From JACQCF01 sp043742785 (GTDB lineage Bacteria > Omnitrophota > Gorgyraeia > Zapsychrales > Fredricksoniimonadaceae): 6,929 bases of DNA. The stretch covers positions 1-6,929 of the forward strand of contig JAYTXU010000003.1 of the NCBI GenBank assembly GCA_043742785.1. The letters run 5' to 3'. Positions 1 through 5,326 of the stretch are shown here, one piece after another (position 1 is the first letter of the stretch; every line of letters starts with the position of its first letter). The notes beneath the pieces are model-generated. The model saw only the letters and a list, made by a program, of their open reading frames with translations, searched no databases and was not told where the DNA came from. The position numbers were made by a program, and so were the translations under genes.

Positions 1-218
1 GAACAAAAAGCTTCTTTACCTTCTCCTGTTAAAATAATAACTCCAATTTTTTCATCATCACGGGCATTATCCAGCGCTTGCATCATTTCTTTGACTGTCA
101 CAGGTGTAAACGCGTTACGCCTGTGAGGACGATTGATAGTAATCTTAGCTATCCCATCCATTTTGTGGTATTTAATTTCTTCGTATTTCTTAGTTTCTTT
201 CCAATTAAATTTAGACAT
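1..218 (-). CDS. menB: 1,4-dihydroxy-2-naphthoyl-CoA synthase, N-terminal part (MenB)
   Basis: Crotonase-fold enzyme that closes the second ring of the naphthoquinone in menaquinone synthesis, turning o-succinylbenzoyl-CoA into 1,4-dihydroxy-2-naphthoyl-CoA in the cytoplasm. Only the first 72 codons lie in the window; the gene runs off the left edge. The visible part carries the MenB N-terminal signature: a Trp-Lys-Glu lead, YEEIKYHKMDGIAKITINRP, then RRNAF, TVKEMMQAL, ARDD and IGVIILTGEGKEAFCS. RNAF and the TVKEM stretch separate MenB from general enoyl-CoA hydratases. The ATG begins one base after the stop of the upstream HIT gene, and a GAGG inside the end of that gene (10 bases before the ATG) can serve as ribosome binding site, so translation is probably coupled. 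Other men genes are not visible here. Family identity is confident; activity cannot be judged because the catalytic part is outside the window. Confidence 0.93.
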   Translation of the reverse strand, partial: MSKFNWKETKKYEEIKYHKMDGIAKITINRPHRRNAFTPVTVKEMMQALDNARDDEKIGVIILTGEGKEAFC

Positions 219-219
219 T

Positions 220-525
220 TTATTTATACCTCGGTATTAAATGAATATGAGCGTGCATAACAATTTGACCAGCGGCTTTACCGCAATTAGCTGTAATATT
301 AAAACCATCTGGTTGATATTGGTTATTTAATAATTCTTTCGCTTGAGCTATTAAATCAAAAAGAGCTTTGATCTCTTGAGGAGTTGATTCAAAAACAGTT
401 GTATGATGGCGTTTAGGAATAAATAACATATGCCCTTTAGAAATAGGTTTTATGTCATTGAGAGCATAAGCTAATTCATTTTCTAGAATTTTAGTCAGGT
501 TTTTACAGAAAATACAATCAGGCAT
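220..525 (-). CDS. HIT-family (histidine triad) nucleotide-binding hydrolase
   Basis: Small cytoplasmic protein of the HIT superfamily (HinT-like), which hydrolyses nucleoside phosphoramidates or other nucleotide conjugates; the substrate cannot be told from sequence. With the start at 525 it is 101 residues. It has the N-terminal CxxC pair (Cys4, Cys7) of the zinc-binding HIT subgroup, the NDIKPISKGHMLFIPKRHH strand region (about 23-41), and the triad HAHIH at 91-95, where the middle His93 is the expected nucleophile. I chose the ATG at 525 because MPDCIFCK is the classic family start. A GTG at 573 would add 16 residues that look unlike the family and has no better ribosome site. The protein stops six residues after the triad, whereas many relatives carry a longer C-terminal tail, so it is a short version. 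It lies about 56 bases after the preceding gene and one base before menB. Confidence 0.9.
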   Translation of the reverse strand: MPDCIFCKNLTKILENELAYALNDIKPISKGHMLFIPKRHHTTVFESTPQEIKALFDLIAQAKELLNNQYQPDGFNITANCGKAAGQIVMHAHIHLIPRYK

Positions 526-581
526 AGATTTTACTTTCTTATTAGGATTGTAACGACGGATCGTGCAGGGCACAGATAAAA

Positions 582-842
582 TTAAACCTTAAGACTTCGT
601 TGTAATTCTTCAACATCTTTTTTAGCTTTAAGTATGGTTACCGAGAAAAGTTCACAATATAGCTGAATGGCTAAATCCTTTTCACCTTCCATTAACAGAT
701 GGCGAATATCAAACATGGTTGTCTTACCCTTTTGTGGCAATTTTCCTCGTCTACGCGCATCATTGATCAAATGAATTCTATAAATATTAACGAAAATAAG
801 AAAACAGACTAAAATCACTAAGGTTGCATATAAAAAGACCAT
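582..842 (-). CDS. small membrane-anchored protein with L7/L12 C-terminal-like domain
   Basis: 86-residue protein that I cannot assign to a named function. Residues about 2-22 form one hydrophobic helix (VFLYATLVILVCFLIFVNIY), so it is probably a single-pass inner-membrane protein. The helix is followed by a basic stretch with RRR (about 30-32), which by the positive-inside rule puts the C-terminal part in the cytoplasm. Residues about 45-84 read DIRHLLMEGEKDLAIQLYCE, then LFSVTILKAKKDVEELQRSL. This resembles the helix-loop-helix of the ribosomal L7/L12 C-terminal domain (V-x-L-L-x-x-G-x-K-x-x-A-I-x-x-h-R-E-x-T-G-x-x-L-x-E-A-K-x-x-V-E), a fold also found in small non-ribosomal bacterial proteins. 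It starts two bases after the xseB stop, so it is probably co-translated with exonuclease VII. The domain reading rests on eye comparison only. A link to exonuclease VII is not established. Confidence 0.8.
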   Translation of the reverse strand: MVFLYATLVILVCFLIFVNIYRIHLINDARRRGKLPQKGKTTMFDIRHLLMEGEKDLAIQLYCELFSVTILKAKKDVEELQRSLKV

Positions 843-844
843 TA

Positions 845-1069
845 TTAATTATCCTTATCTTTGGCTTCTTTGGCGAAATCATCAACAACTTTTTTAACTT
901 CCATTTCAGCTTTATCAATCTTAGCTTTACATAAACGGATCAATTCAACTGCTTCTTTTACCTGTTCAGCCAGTTCGTCCACATCGGCGTTTTCATTTTC
1001 AATTTCATTAATGATTTCATCGAGCCGTTCGACTGCTTCACGATATTTAGTTTGGTCAGCGCTTGCCAT
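845..1069 (-). CDS. xseB: exodeoxyribonuclease VII small subunit (XseB)
   Basis: Small, non-catalytic subunit of exonuclease VII. Several copies bind the coiled-coil part of XseA, and the complex degrades single-stranded DNA from both ends during mismatch and other repair. The protein has 74 residues, normal for the family. It shows the typical helical pattern: YREAVERLDEIINEIENENA near residues 9-28, then DVDELAEQVKEAVELIRLCK, and a charged C-terminus rich in Lys and Asp. The ATG at 1069 has a good ribosome site, AGGA seven bases upstream, which overlaps the TAG stop of xseA. The gap to xseA is nine bases, the usual xseA-xseB pairing. The tail ends in two stop-like triplets just before the next gene's ATG. 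Confidence 0.95.
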   Translation of the reverse strand: MASADQTKYREAVERLDEIINEIENENADVDELAEQVKEAVELIRLCKAKIDKAEMEVKKVVDDFAKEAKDKDN

Positions 1070-1078
1070 ATCTAATTC

Positions 1079-2383
1079 CTATTTAATTTCTTTAACTTCA
1101 CTGATAAGTATACCATCGTTTAAGTGTGTTGTCACAGTGCTAAGTTTATTTAAATCCTTGGTTGACTTAATAACTTTTCCTTTTGAATCTCTGGTAATAC
1201 TAAAACCTCTTTTTAGAGTATTTCTTGGGTCAACAACATCAATGATCTTTTGATAAGATTGTATTTTAGTCTTTGATGTTTGTAGGTGCAATTGAATTGT
1301 TCTCTTTAAATCTAACCTTCTCTGTTCGGATTGTTTTCGAGATTCTTTAATTATGGAGATTGGCAAACGTTTAAAGCTTTCCTTCATTCGAGTCAGCATA
1401 TTCTGCTGGGTTTGAATTAAACTCATAGTGGATTGTTGTAATGTTAGGGCATGATTTCTAATATATTGACGATGTTCTAAGAAATTTTTGTCAATTAAGT
1501 TAAACAGGTATTCTTGTTTTTCTTCCAAAGTCTTCAAAAATTCTTCTATACGGCCAATTAAATAACGAGCTGCTGCAGTAGGAGTTTTGGCAAAAGTATG
1601 CGCGGCTAAATCAGTAATCGTTGTATTGATTTCATGCCCTATCCCGCTTAAGACAGGTAGTTTTGAATCCGCTACGGCTTCGGCGATCATCTGGCTGTCG
1701 AAACAGCTTAATTCTGCGATAGAGCCACCGCCACGGGTAATGACAATAATATCAATATCTTTAGTTTTATTTAACAACTTAATTGCATGGGCAACAGAAG
1801 CTTCACTATTCTTCCCTTGCATTAGACAATCCATCATTTTAACGCTAAAAGTGTATCCGCTCTTTTTAAGTTCTTCTACAAAATCATGGTAAGCTGCAGA
1901 ATTATAAGAAGTAATAAGCCCAATATTTAAAGGTAATCGTGGCATTTCTAATTGTTTATTTTTGTCTAAGATTCCTTTGGCTTTGAGTAATGTAATTAAG
2001 CGTTGTCTATCTTGTGCAATTTTTCCCAAGGTATAGGTGGGATCAATGCTTTCGGCAATTAAACGTACTTGACCAAAAGGTGGATAAAAATCAACCTTAC
2101 AGAGGAGTTTTACTTCAATATCATCTTTAAAGCTAAAGGCATTTTCTGCTTTCTGAAGAATAGTTTCAATCTTAGGGCGAGAGTTGGCCCAGATAGTAAC
2201 ACCAACTTTAGCAACGATAGCATTGGATTCATGATCTTTTTCACTTAAAGTGAAATAAAGATGTTTCTTGTCTCTTAACTCCTGGACTTCCCCACAAATC
2301 CATAAAGCAGCTGGAAATCCACTATTGATAACATCACGAATATAATGATTAAGTTCGGAAACAGTTAAGAATTCTTCGTTCAT
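1079..2383 (-). CDS. xseA: exodeoxyribonuclease VII large subunit (XseA)
   Basis: Catalytic subunit of exonuclease VII, a metal-independent single-strand DNA exonuclease. Length 434 residues, close to the usual 400-460. Domain order: OB-fold (about 5-118, with FLTVSELNHYIRDVI, WICGEV, HLYFTLSEKD, FYPPFGQVRLIAESI), catalytic core (about 120-320), long helical coiled-coil arm (about 275-385) that binds XseB, and a C-terminal segment with DPRNTLKRGFSI. Counterparts of the residues shown to matter in E. coli (Asp155, Arg205, His238, Asp241) fall at a constant offset of +12: Asp167 is present (in AAYHD), Arg217 is present (in TRGGGS), His250 is present (in GIGHE), but the fourth is Asn253 rather than Asp (codon at 1625-1627). 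The rest of the motif, TTITDLAAHTFAKTPTAAA, is intact. The ATG starts two bases after the upstream stop; no clear Shine-Dalgarno is seen, so it may rely on coupling. Family call is firm; whether Asn253 lowers activity or is normal in this lineage is open. Confidence 0.96.
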   Translation of the reverse strand: MNEEFLTVSELNHYIRDVINSGFPAALWICGEVQELRDKKHLYFTLSEKDHESNAIVAKVGVTIWANSRPKIETILQKAENAFSFKDDIEVKLLCKVDFYPPFGQVRLIAESIDPTYTLGKIAQDRQRLITLLKAKGILDKNKQLEMPRLPLNIGLITSYNSAAYHDFVEELKKSGYTFSVKMMDCLMQGKNSEASVAHAIKLLNKTKDIDIIVITRGGGSIAELSCFDSQMIAEAVADSKLPVLSGIGHEINTTITDLAAHTFAKTPTAAARYLIGRIEEFLKTLEEKQEYLFNLIDKNFLEHRQYIRNHALTLQQSTMSLIQTQQNMLTRMKESFKRLPISIIKESRKQSEQRRLDLKRTIQLHLQTSKTKIQSYQKIIDVVDPRNTLKRGFSITRDSKGKVIKSTKDLNKLSTVTTHLNDGILISEVKEIK

Positions 2384-2385
2384 TT

Positions 2386-2811
2386 TTAAGGAGAAATAAA
2401 TCCTAAGTTTAGAAGTTCTTTTTCTAAGACTTGTCCTGCTGGAATAATAATTGCTTCAAGTGTTCTAACTCTTTGATTAAGTCCATCTTTGAGAACATGC
2501 AATTTCTTTGCATTTTCATTATTTTTATTTTTCATATCTGAAGAATACCACTGCTCGTAGTCTTTGTTTTCTTTAAACGCTTTATTAAATTCTAAAAGAG
2601 CTTGAGCATAAGTTATGATTATTTCTTGTTTTCTTATGATATCCAGATCTTTTACTTGTTCCCACAAATTCATTACAAATCCATGAATGACAAATTGTCG
2701 TTGGTCCATTACATAATAAATCTCTAAATTCTTTTCCATTTCATCTAAAAAGGCTAGAAGTTTTCTTTTTAAAGTATTTTGATCGAACTTAGATTTAATT
2801 GTATTGAACAT
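2386..2811 (-). CDS. hypothetical helical protein of the xse operon
   Basis: 141-residue protein that I do not recognise. It has no signal peptide and no convincing membrane segment, and it looks mostly alpha-helical and soluble. Its N-terminus is amphipathic and charged (LKRKLLAFLDEMEKNLEIYY, about 14-33). A Lys/Asn-rich central linker (MKNKNNENAKK, about 93-103) separates a C-terminal helix containing RVRTLEAIIIPAGQVLEKEL. A good ribosome site, AGGA five bases before the ATG, overlaps the stop of the upstream fused membrane gene (gap seven bases). Its own stop lies two bases before xseA. The coding reading is supported by this tight spacing, the ribosome site and an open frame across the whole gap between two certain genes. 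No function is proposed; the position suggests only that it is expressed together with its neighbours. Confidence 0.8.
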   Translation of the reverse strand: MFNTIKSKFDQNTLKRKLLAFLDEMEKNLEIYYVMDQRQFVIHGFVMNLWEQVKDLDIIRKQEIIITYAQALLEFNKAFKENKDYEQWYSSDMKNKNNENAKKLHVLKDGLNQRVRTLEAIIIPAGQVLEKELLNLGFISP

Positions 2812-2818
2812 TTCTTTC

Positions 2819-4831
2819 CTATCTATGAGGTTTGCCTAAATATCGAATTGAGTTAATTAATTGATCCCATTGAATAATGGGTAATATTGTTGAATATTCA
2901 TCATTCCAAGGTCGTATGGATGGATAAGAATTAGCATCTAACATTTGCCATCCTTCTTTAGTTGTTAATTGGTAATATTTCTCTTGATCCCACATCACAA
3001 TGCCCCATACGGTGCGCATGGTAAATCCTTCATCAGGGGTAGACTTAAACGCTGCGTATCCTCCTAAATTTTTGGCAATATGAGCTAAGATTGGTTTAAG
3101 GTCAAAATAACGATTAGGAATATGAAACAATACAGCCCCGCCACTATTTAGATGTTCTTTATAAAGACTTGTTACATTGCTATTAATGAGATGTGTTGGA
3201 ATGGAATCTCCACCAAAAGCATCAATAATGATGATATCGTAAAGAATGTTTTTCTGTTTTTCAAGAGAAATACGGGCATCTCCAGTAATGATATTCACTG
3301 TTCCTGGTGTCAGTGTTAAATAGCCGAAATGTTTTTTAGCTAAATCAATGACATCAGGATCAAGTTCATAGAAATCAACAGGACAAGTGTTCGTTGCGTA
3401 CATAGAAATAGTTCCTGCTCCTAAACCAATTCCAGCAATACGATTTATTTTAAAAATGCCTTTGGTAAGCACTTCTCCTAAGGGAGATGTTGGGCTGTAA
3501 TAACCAATCGGGATCCAGCGTTGTTTTGGATCTGTTAATTCCACTCCATGCAAGGTCGTTCCGTGAAGCATAATTCTGAGTCCCTTGCTATCGAAAATAT
3601 CATAAATACCATAGTAATTTCTTTTTTTAGCTACTGATGCATGGTTCTTAATCATTCCTTCTAATGGAGATGAAAATAGTATGGCAATAAGAATAATTAA
3701 GGTTAACCATAGCCGTTTAGCTCCTAAAGAAAGCAACAAAAGACCGACTAAGAATTCTATAAGATTGCATGAAATAAGAGGAATAATCCAACTTGTTAGA
3801 ACCCCCCCCAGAAAACCGCCTAAAGAAATCATAACGTAGAATAAGGTTAGATTATGATTCTGAGGTTTTCTGCGGATCAACTCACCTTGAGCATACATAC
3901 ATAAGATAAATAATAAAATATTGAAAACTATGGTAGAAACAAGCGCCGGAACAGTCAGCATCTTACTTGAGAAATAATAGATAACGCTTACGCAAACAAT
4001 TATAGAAATAAAATGATTAATCCATAGGGGAATTAAAGGTTTGTTTTTAAAATTAAGAACAAAGCTAAATAAGTAAATGCTTAAAGGAATAATCCATAAC
4101 AAAGGCACAGGAGCTATTTCATAGGTCATGATATTGGTTACGCTTAAAAAAAGAACTACCCCTGCTGCTGATAAACAAAGCCATCGATAAGCATCAGACC
4201 AATTCAAGGGAATTTTTTCTTCTTTTAAAATGTTAGGCTTTTTAACAAGGATAGTTTTAAAAGCAATAATATTTAAAAGAGCTAATAGTAGATAACAAAT
4301 TCTCCAAATATTTAATTGTTCATGAGTAGTAAGGAATAGTTCGAAAATAAATGGATAAGTCAGAAGTCCAGCAAAAGAACCAAGATTGGATACCGCGTAT
4401 AGTGCATAGGGATTATCTTTTTGTTTTAGTGTTGAAGAAGAAAGCCAGCTTTGTGTGACAAGACTAATCGTGGATAAGGTAAAGAAAACGGGACCTATGG
4501 ATAAAAGAAGTTTAATAAAAATATCTATGACAAGCGGTAGAGAATTCTCTCCATGAGAAATATGAATTATTTGGCCAGGAAAAAATATGAACGGCAGAAA
4601 GATCAAAATAAGGTGAATCTTTAAATAATCCGTTATTGTCTTCTTAGTGATTAATTGATGGGCAAATAAATATCCGCTAAGAAGAATTCCTTGAAAGAAT
4701 ACGACGCAGGCGCCCCAGACCAAATAACTGCCCCCGTAAGTCGGCAGTAATAATTTAGCCATGATGATTTCAATTTGAAACAACAAGAACGCAGATAAAA
4801 ATGTAATGCTTGATAAAAGAATAAAACCCAA
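2819..4831 (-). CDS. polytopic membrane protein fused to spermidine-synthase-like domain
   Basis: 670-residue inner-membrane protein of the family annotated as fused MFS/spermidine synthase. Residues about 5-390 hold roughly 11-13 hydrophobic helices. Residues about 400-650 form a cytoplasmic Rossmann-type methyltransferase-like domain. Family hallmarks follow the last helix: KRNYYGIYDI (about 403-412), LHGTTLHGVE (422-431), PIGYYSPTSPLGE (441-453), the SAM-type glycine loop GIGLGAG (467-473), the acidic ribose-binding YELDPD (489-493 region), GDAR (517-520) and DAFGGDSIPTHL (537-548). The DAF-GDS-P-H form replaces the DSxDP active site of true spermidine synthases, so aminopropyl transfer is doubtful and the substrate is unknown. 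The frame has no ATG near its beginning. TTG at 4831 is the first usable start and has GGAG eight bases upstream. A run of eight G (coding strand) at 3802-3809 interrupts the last third of the membrane part. PilZ lies 30 bases upstream in the same frame behind two stops. Confidence 0.9.
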   Translation of the reverse strand: MGFILLSSITFLSAFLLFQIEIIMAKLLLPTYGGSYLVWGACVVFFQGILLSGYLFAHQLITKKTITDYLKIHLILIFLPFIFFPGQIIHISHGENSLPLVIDIFIKLLLSIGPVFFTLSTISLVTQSWLSSSTLKQKDNPYALYAVSNLGSFAGLLTYPFIFELFLTTHEQLNIWRICYLLLALLNIIAFKTILVKKPNILKEEKIPLNWSDAYRWLCLSAAGVVLFLSVTNIMTYEIAPVPLLWIIPLSIYLFSFVLNFKNKPLIPLWINHFISIIVCVSVIYYFSSKMLTVPALVSTIVFNILLFILCMYAQGELIRRKPQNHNLTLFYVMISLGGFLGGVLTSWIIPLISCNLIEFLVGLLLLSLGAKRLWLTLIILIAILFSSPLEGMIKNHASVAKKRNYYGIYDIFDSKGLRIMLHGTTLHGVELTDPKQRWIPIGYYSPTSPLGEVLTKGIFKINRIAGIGLGAGTISMYATNTCPVDFYELDPDVIDLAKKHFGYLTLTPGTVNIITGDARISLEKQKNILYDIIIIDAFGGDSIPTHLINSNVTSLYKEHLNSGGAVLFHIPNRYFDLKPILAHIAKNLGGYAAFKSTPDEGFTMRTVWGIVMWDQEKYYQLTTKEGWQMLDANSYPSIRPWNDEYSTILPIIQWDQLINSIRYLGKPHR

Positions 4832-4839
4832 AACAAACT

Positions 4840-4843
4840 CTCC
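4840..4843 (-). promoter_or_regulatory. Shine-Dalgarno deciding the TTG start of the fused membrane gene
   Basis: GGAG on the minus strand sits eight bases before the TTG at 4831. Upstream in that frame the codons run back to the tandem TAA TAA that ends PilZ, with no ATG or GTG between. The next in-frame ATG is codon 24, inside the first hydrophobic helix. The nearby ATG at 4845 is in another frame and would give only a 64-residue shadow product. TTG initiation is therefore the best reading. Confidence 0.75.
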
Positions 4844-4861
4844 ATTTACACTTTCGTATTA

Positions 4862-5182
4862 TTAATTCCCAACTAAACGTTGTAAATGATTGGAAGACGA
4901 TTCATCCATTTTTGTAAAATAAATAGCTATCCCTTCTCCTGGAGCTACACGAGAAATTCTTGCTGAACCGTGGATCTTAGCTTCAGGATTATTAGGAAGA
5001 TTTTCAATAGAAAACAAGAGGTCGTCATGAATATCCATATGAATACTACTGCTTTTAATAGTAATAAATGCACTTTTTAAAGAAATATCTTTGATTTGAC
5101 CAAGAAGTGTAATTTGAGAACCAAAACTCAAATGGATAGGAATGATTAGATCGACACGCTGCGTATTACGTTGATTATTCAT
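4862..5182 (-). CDS. PilZ-domain protein, putative c-di-GMP receptor
   Basis: 106-residue single-domain protein resembling PilZ, the cytoplasmic beta-barrel that binds cyclic di-GMP and relays it to motility, surface or secretion systems. The first motif, RxxxR, is present as RNTQR at residues 5-9. The second, normally [D/N]xSxxG, reads DISLKS at 32-37: Asp32 and Ser34 are kept, but the Gly is replaced by Ser37. Beta strands with GQIKDISLKSAFITI and the closing GEGIAIYFTKMDE (about 83-95), followed by a short C-terminal helix (HLQRLVG), fit the family. The gene is the first of the minus-strand run and has its own candidate promoter. The ribosome site before the ATG is weak (AAGAAG repeats). 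It ends with tandem TAA TAA, 30 bases before the fused membrane gene. Family call is good; c-di-GMP binding is plausible but uncertain given Ser37. Confidence 0.82.
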   Translation of the reverse strand: MNNQRNTQRVDLIIPIHLSFGSQITLLGQIKDISLKSAFITIKSSSIHMDIHDDLLFSIENLPNNPEAKIHGSARISRVAPGEGIAIYFTKMDESSSNHLQRLVGN

Positions 5183-5216
5183 AATGATATCTTCTTCTTC
5201 AGTAGTCGTTGATGCT

Positions 5217-5244
5217 TTTATAGTCAGTTTTGTATATTGGTGAA
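5217..5244 (-). promoter_or_regulatory. candidate sigma70-type promoter for the PilZ-led operon
   Basis: On the minus strand a TTCACC box (5239-5244, four of six matches to TTGACA) and a TATAAA box (5217-5222, five of six) are 16 bases apart. Transcription would start near 5210, giving a leader of about 28 bases before the PilZ ATG. In AT-rich DNA such matches arise by chance, so this is a suggestion. Its place at the only sizeable gap before the gene run supports it. Confidence 0.4.
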
Positions 5245-5275
5245 CCTATGGTTCTTGTTTACAAACACTTACAAA
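5242..5275. promoter_or_regulatory. operator-like repeats upstream of PilZ
   Basis: A palindrome GAACC-TAT-GGTTC (5242-5254, five-base perfect arms) overlaps the proposed -35 box. Directly upstream of it (minus-strand sense) lie two copies of TTACAAA (plus-strand reading, 5259-5265 and 5269-5275) spaced exactly 10 bases, one helical turn. This arrangement suits a repressor or activator site, but no known regulator motif is recognised. Confidence 0.3.
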
Positions 5276-5326
5276 TATTAGATATGTTTAAAAAAGTAAG
5301 AAATTTATAATAGATCGAGTATCGTA

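Noticed and set aside
78..260. Plus-strand open frame across the menB/HIT junction
   Set aside because: It lies antisense to two clear genes, has no ribosome site and a low-complexity Phe-rich product.
526..573. Upstream GTG extension of the HIT gene
   Set aside because: The extra 16 residues do not resemble the family, the ribosome site is poor, and MPDCIFCK at 525 is the usual start.
563..573. Small hairpin GTGC-AGG-GCAC between the L7/L12-like gene and the HIT gene as a terminator
   Set aside because: Only four base pairs and no T run follows on the minus strand; it is too weak to count as a terminator.
861..1253. Plus-strand open frame of 130 codons opposite xseB and xseA
   Set aside because: Ser/Leu-rich antisense product typical of a shadow frame; both genes on the other strand are certain.
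1587..1892. Plus-strand open frame of 101 codons opposite the xseA catalytic core
   Set aside because: The minus strand carries conserved active-site motifs here; the antisense product shows no family features.
4651..4845. Minus-strand ATG frame at 4845 overlapping the start of the fused membrane gene
   Set aside because: It shares the GGAG region but ends after 64 codons, while the TTG frame at 4831 gives the full recognisable family protein.
5276..5326. Terminator for hemG in the gap before PilZ
   Set aside because: The stretch is AT-rich with T runs but contains no GC-rich stem that I can find.
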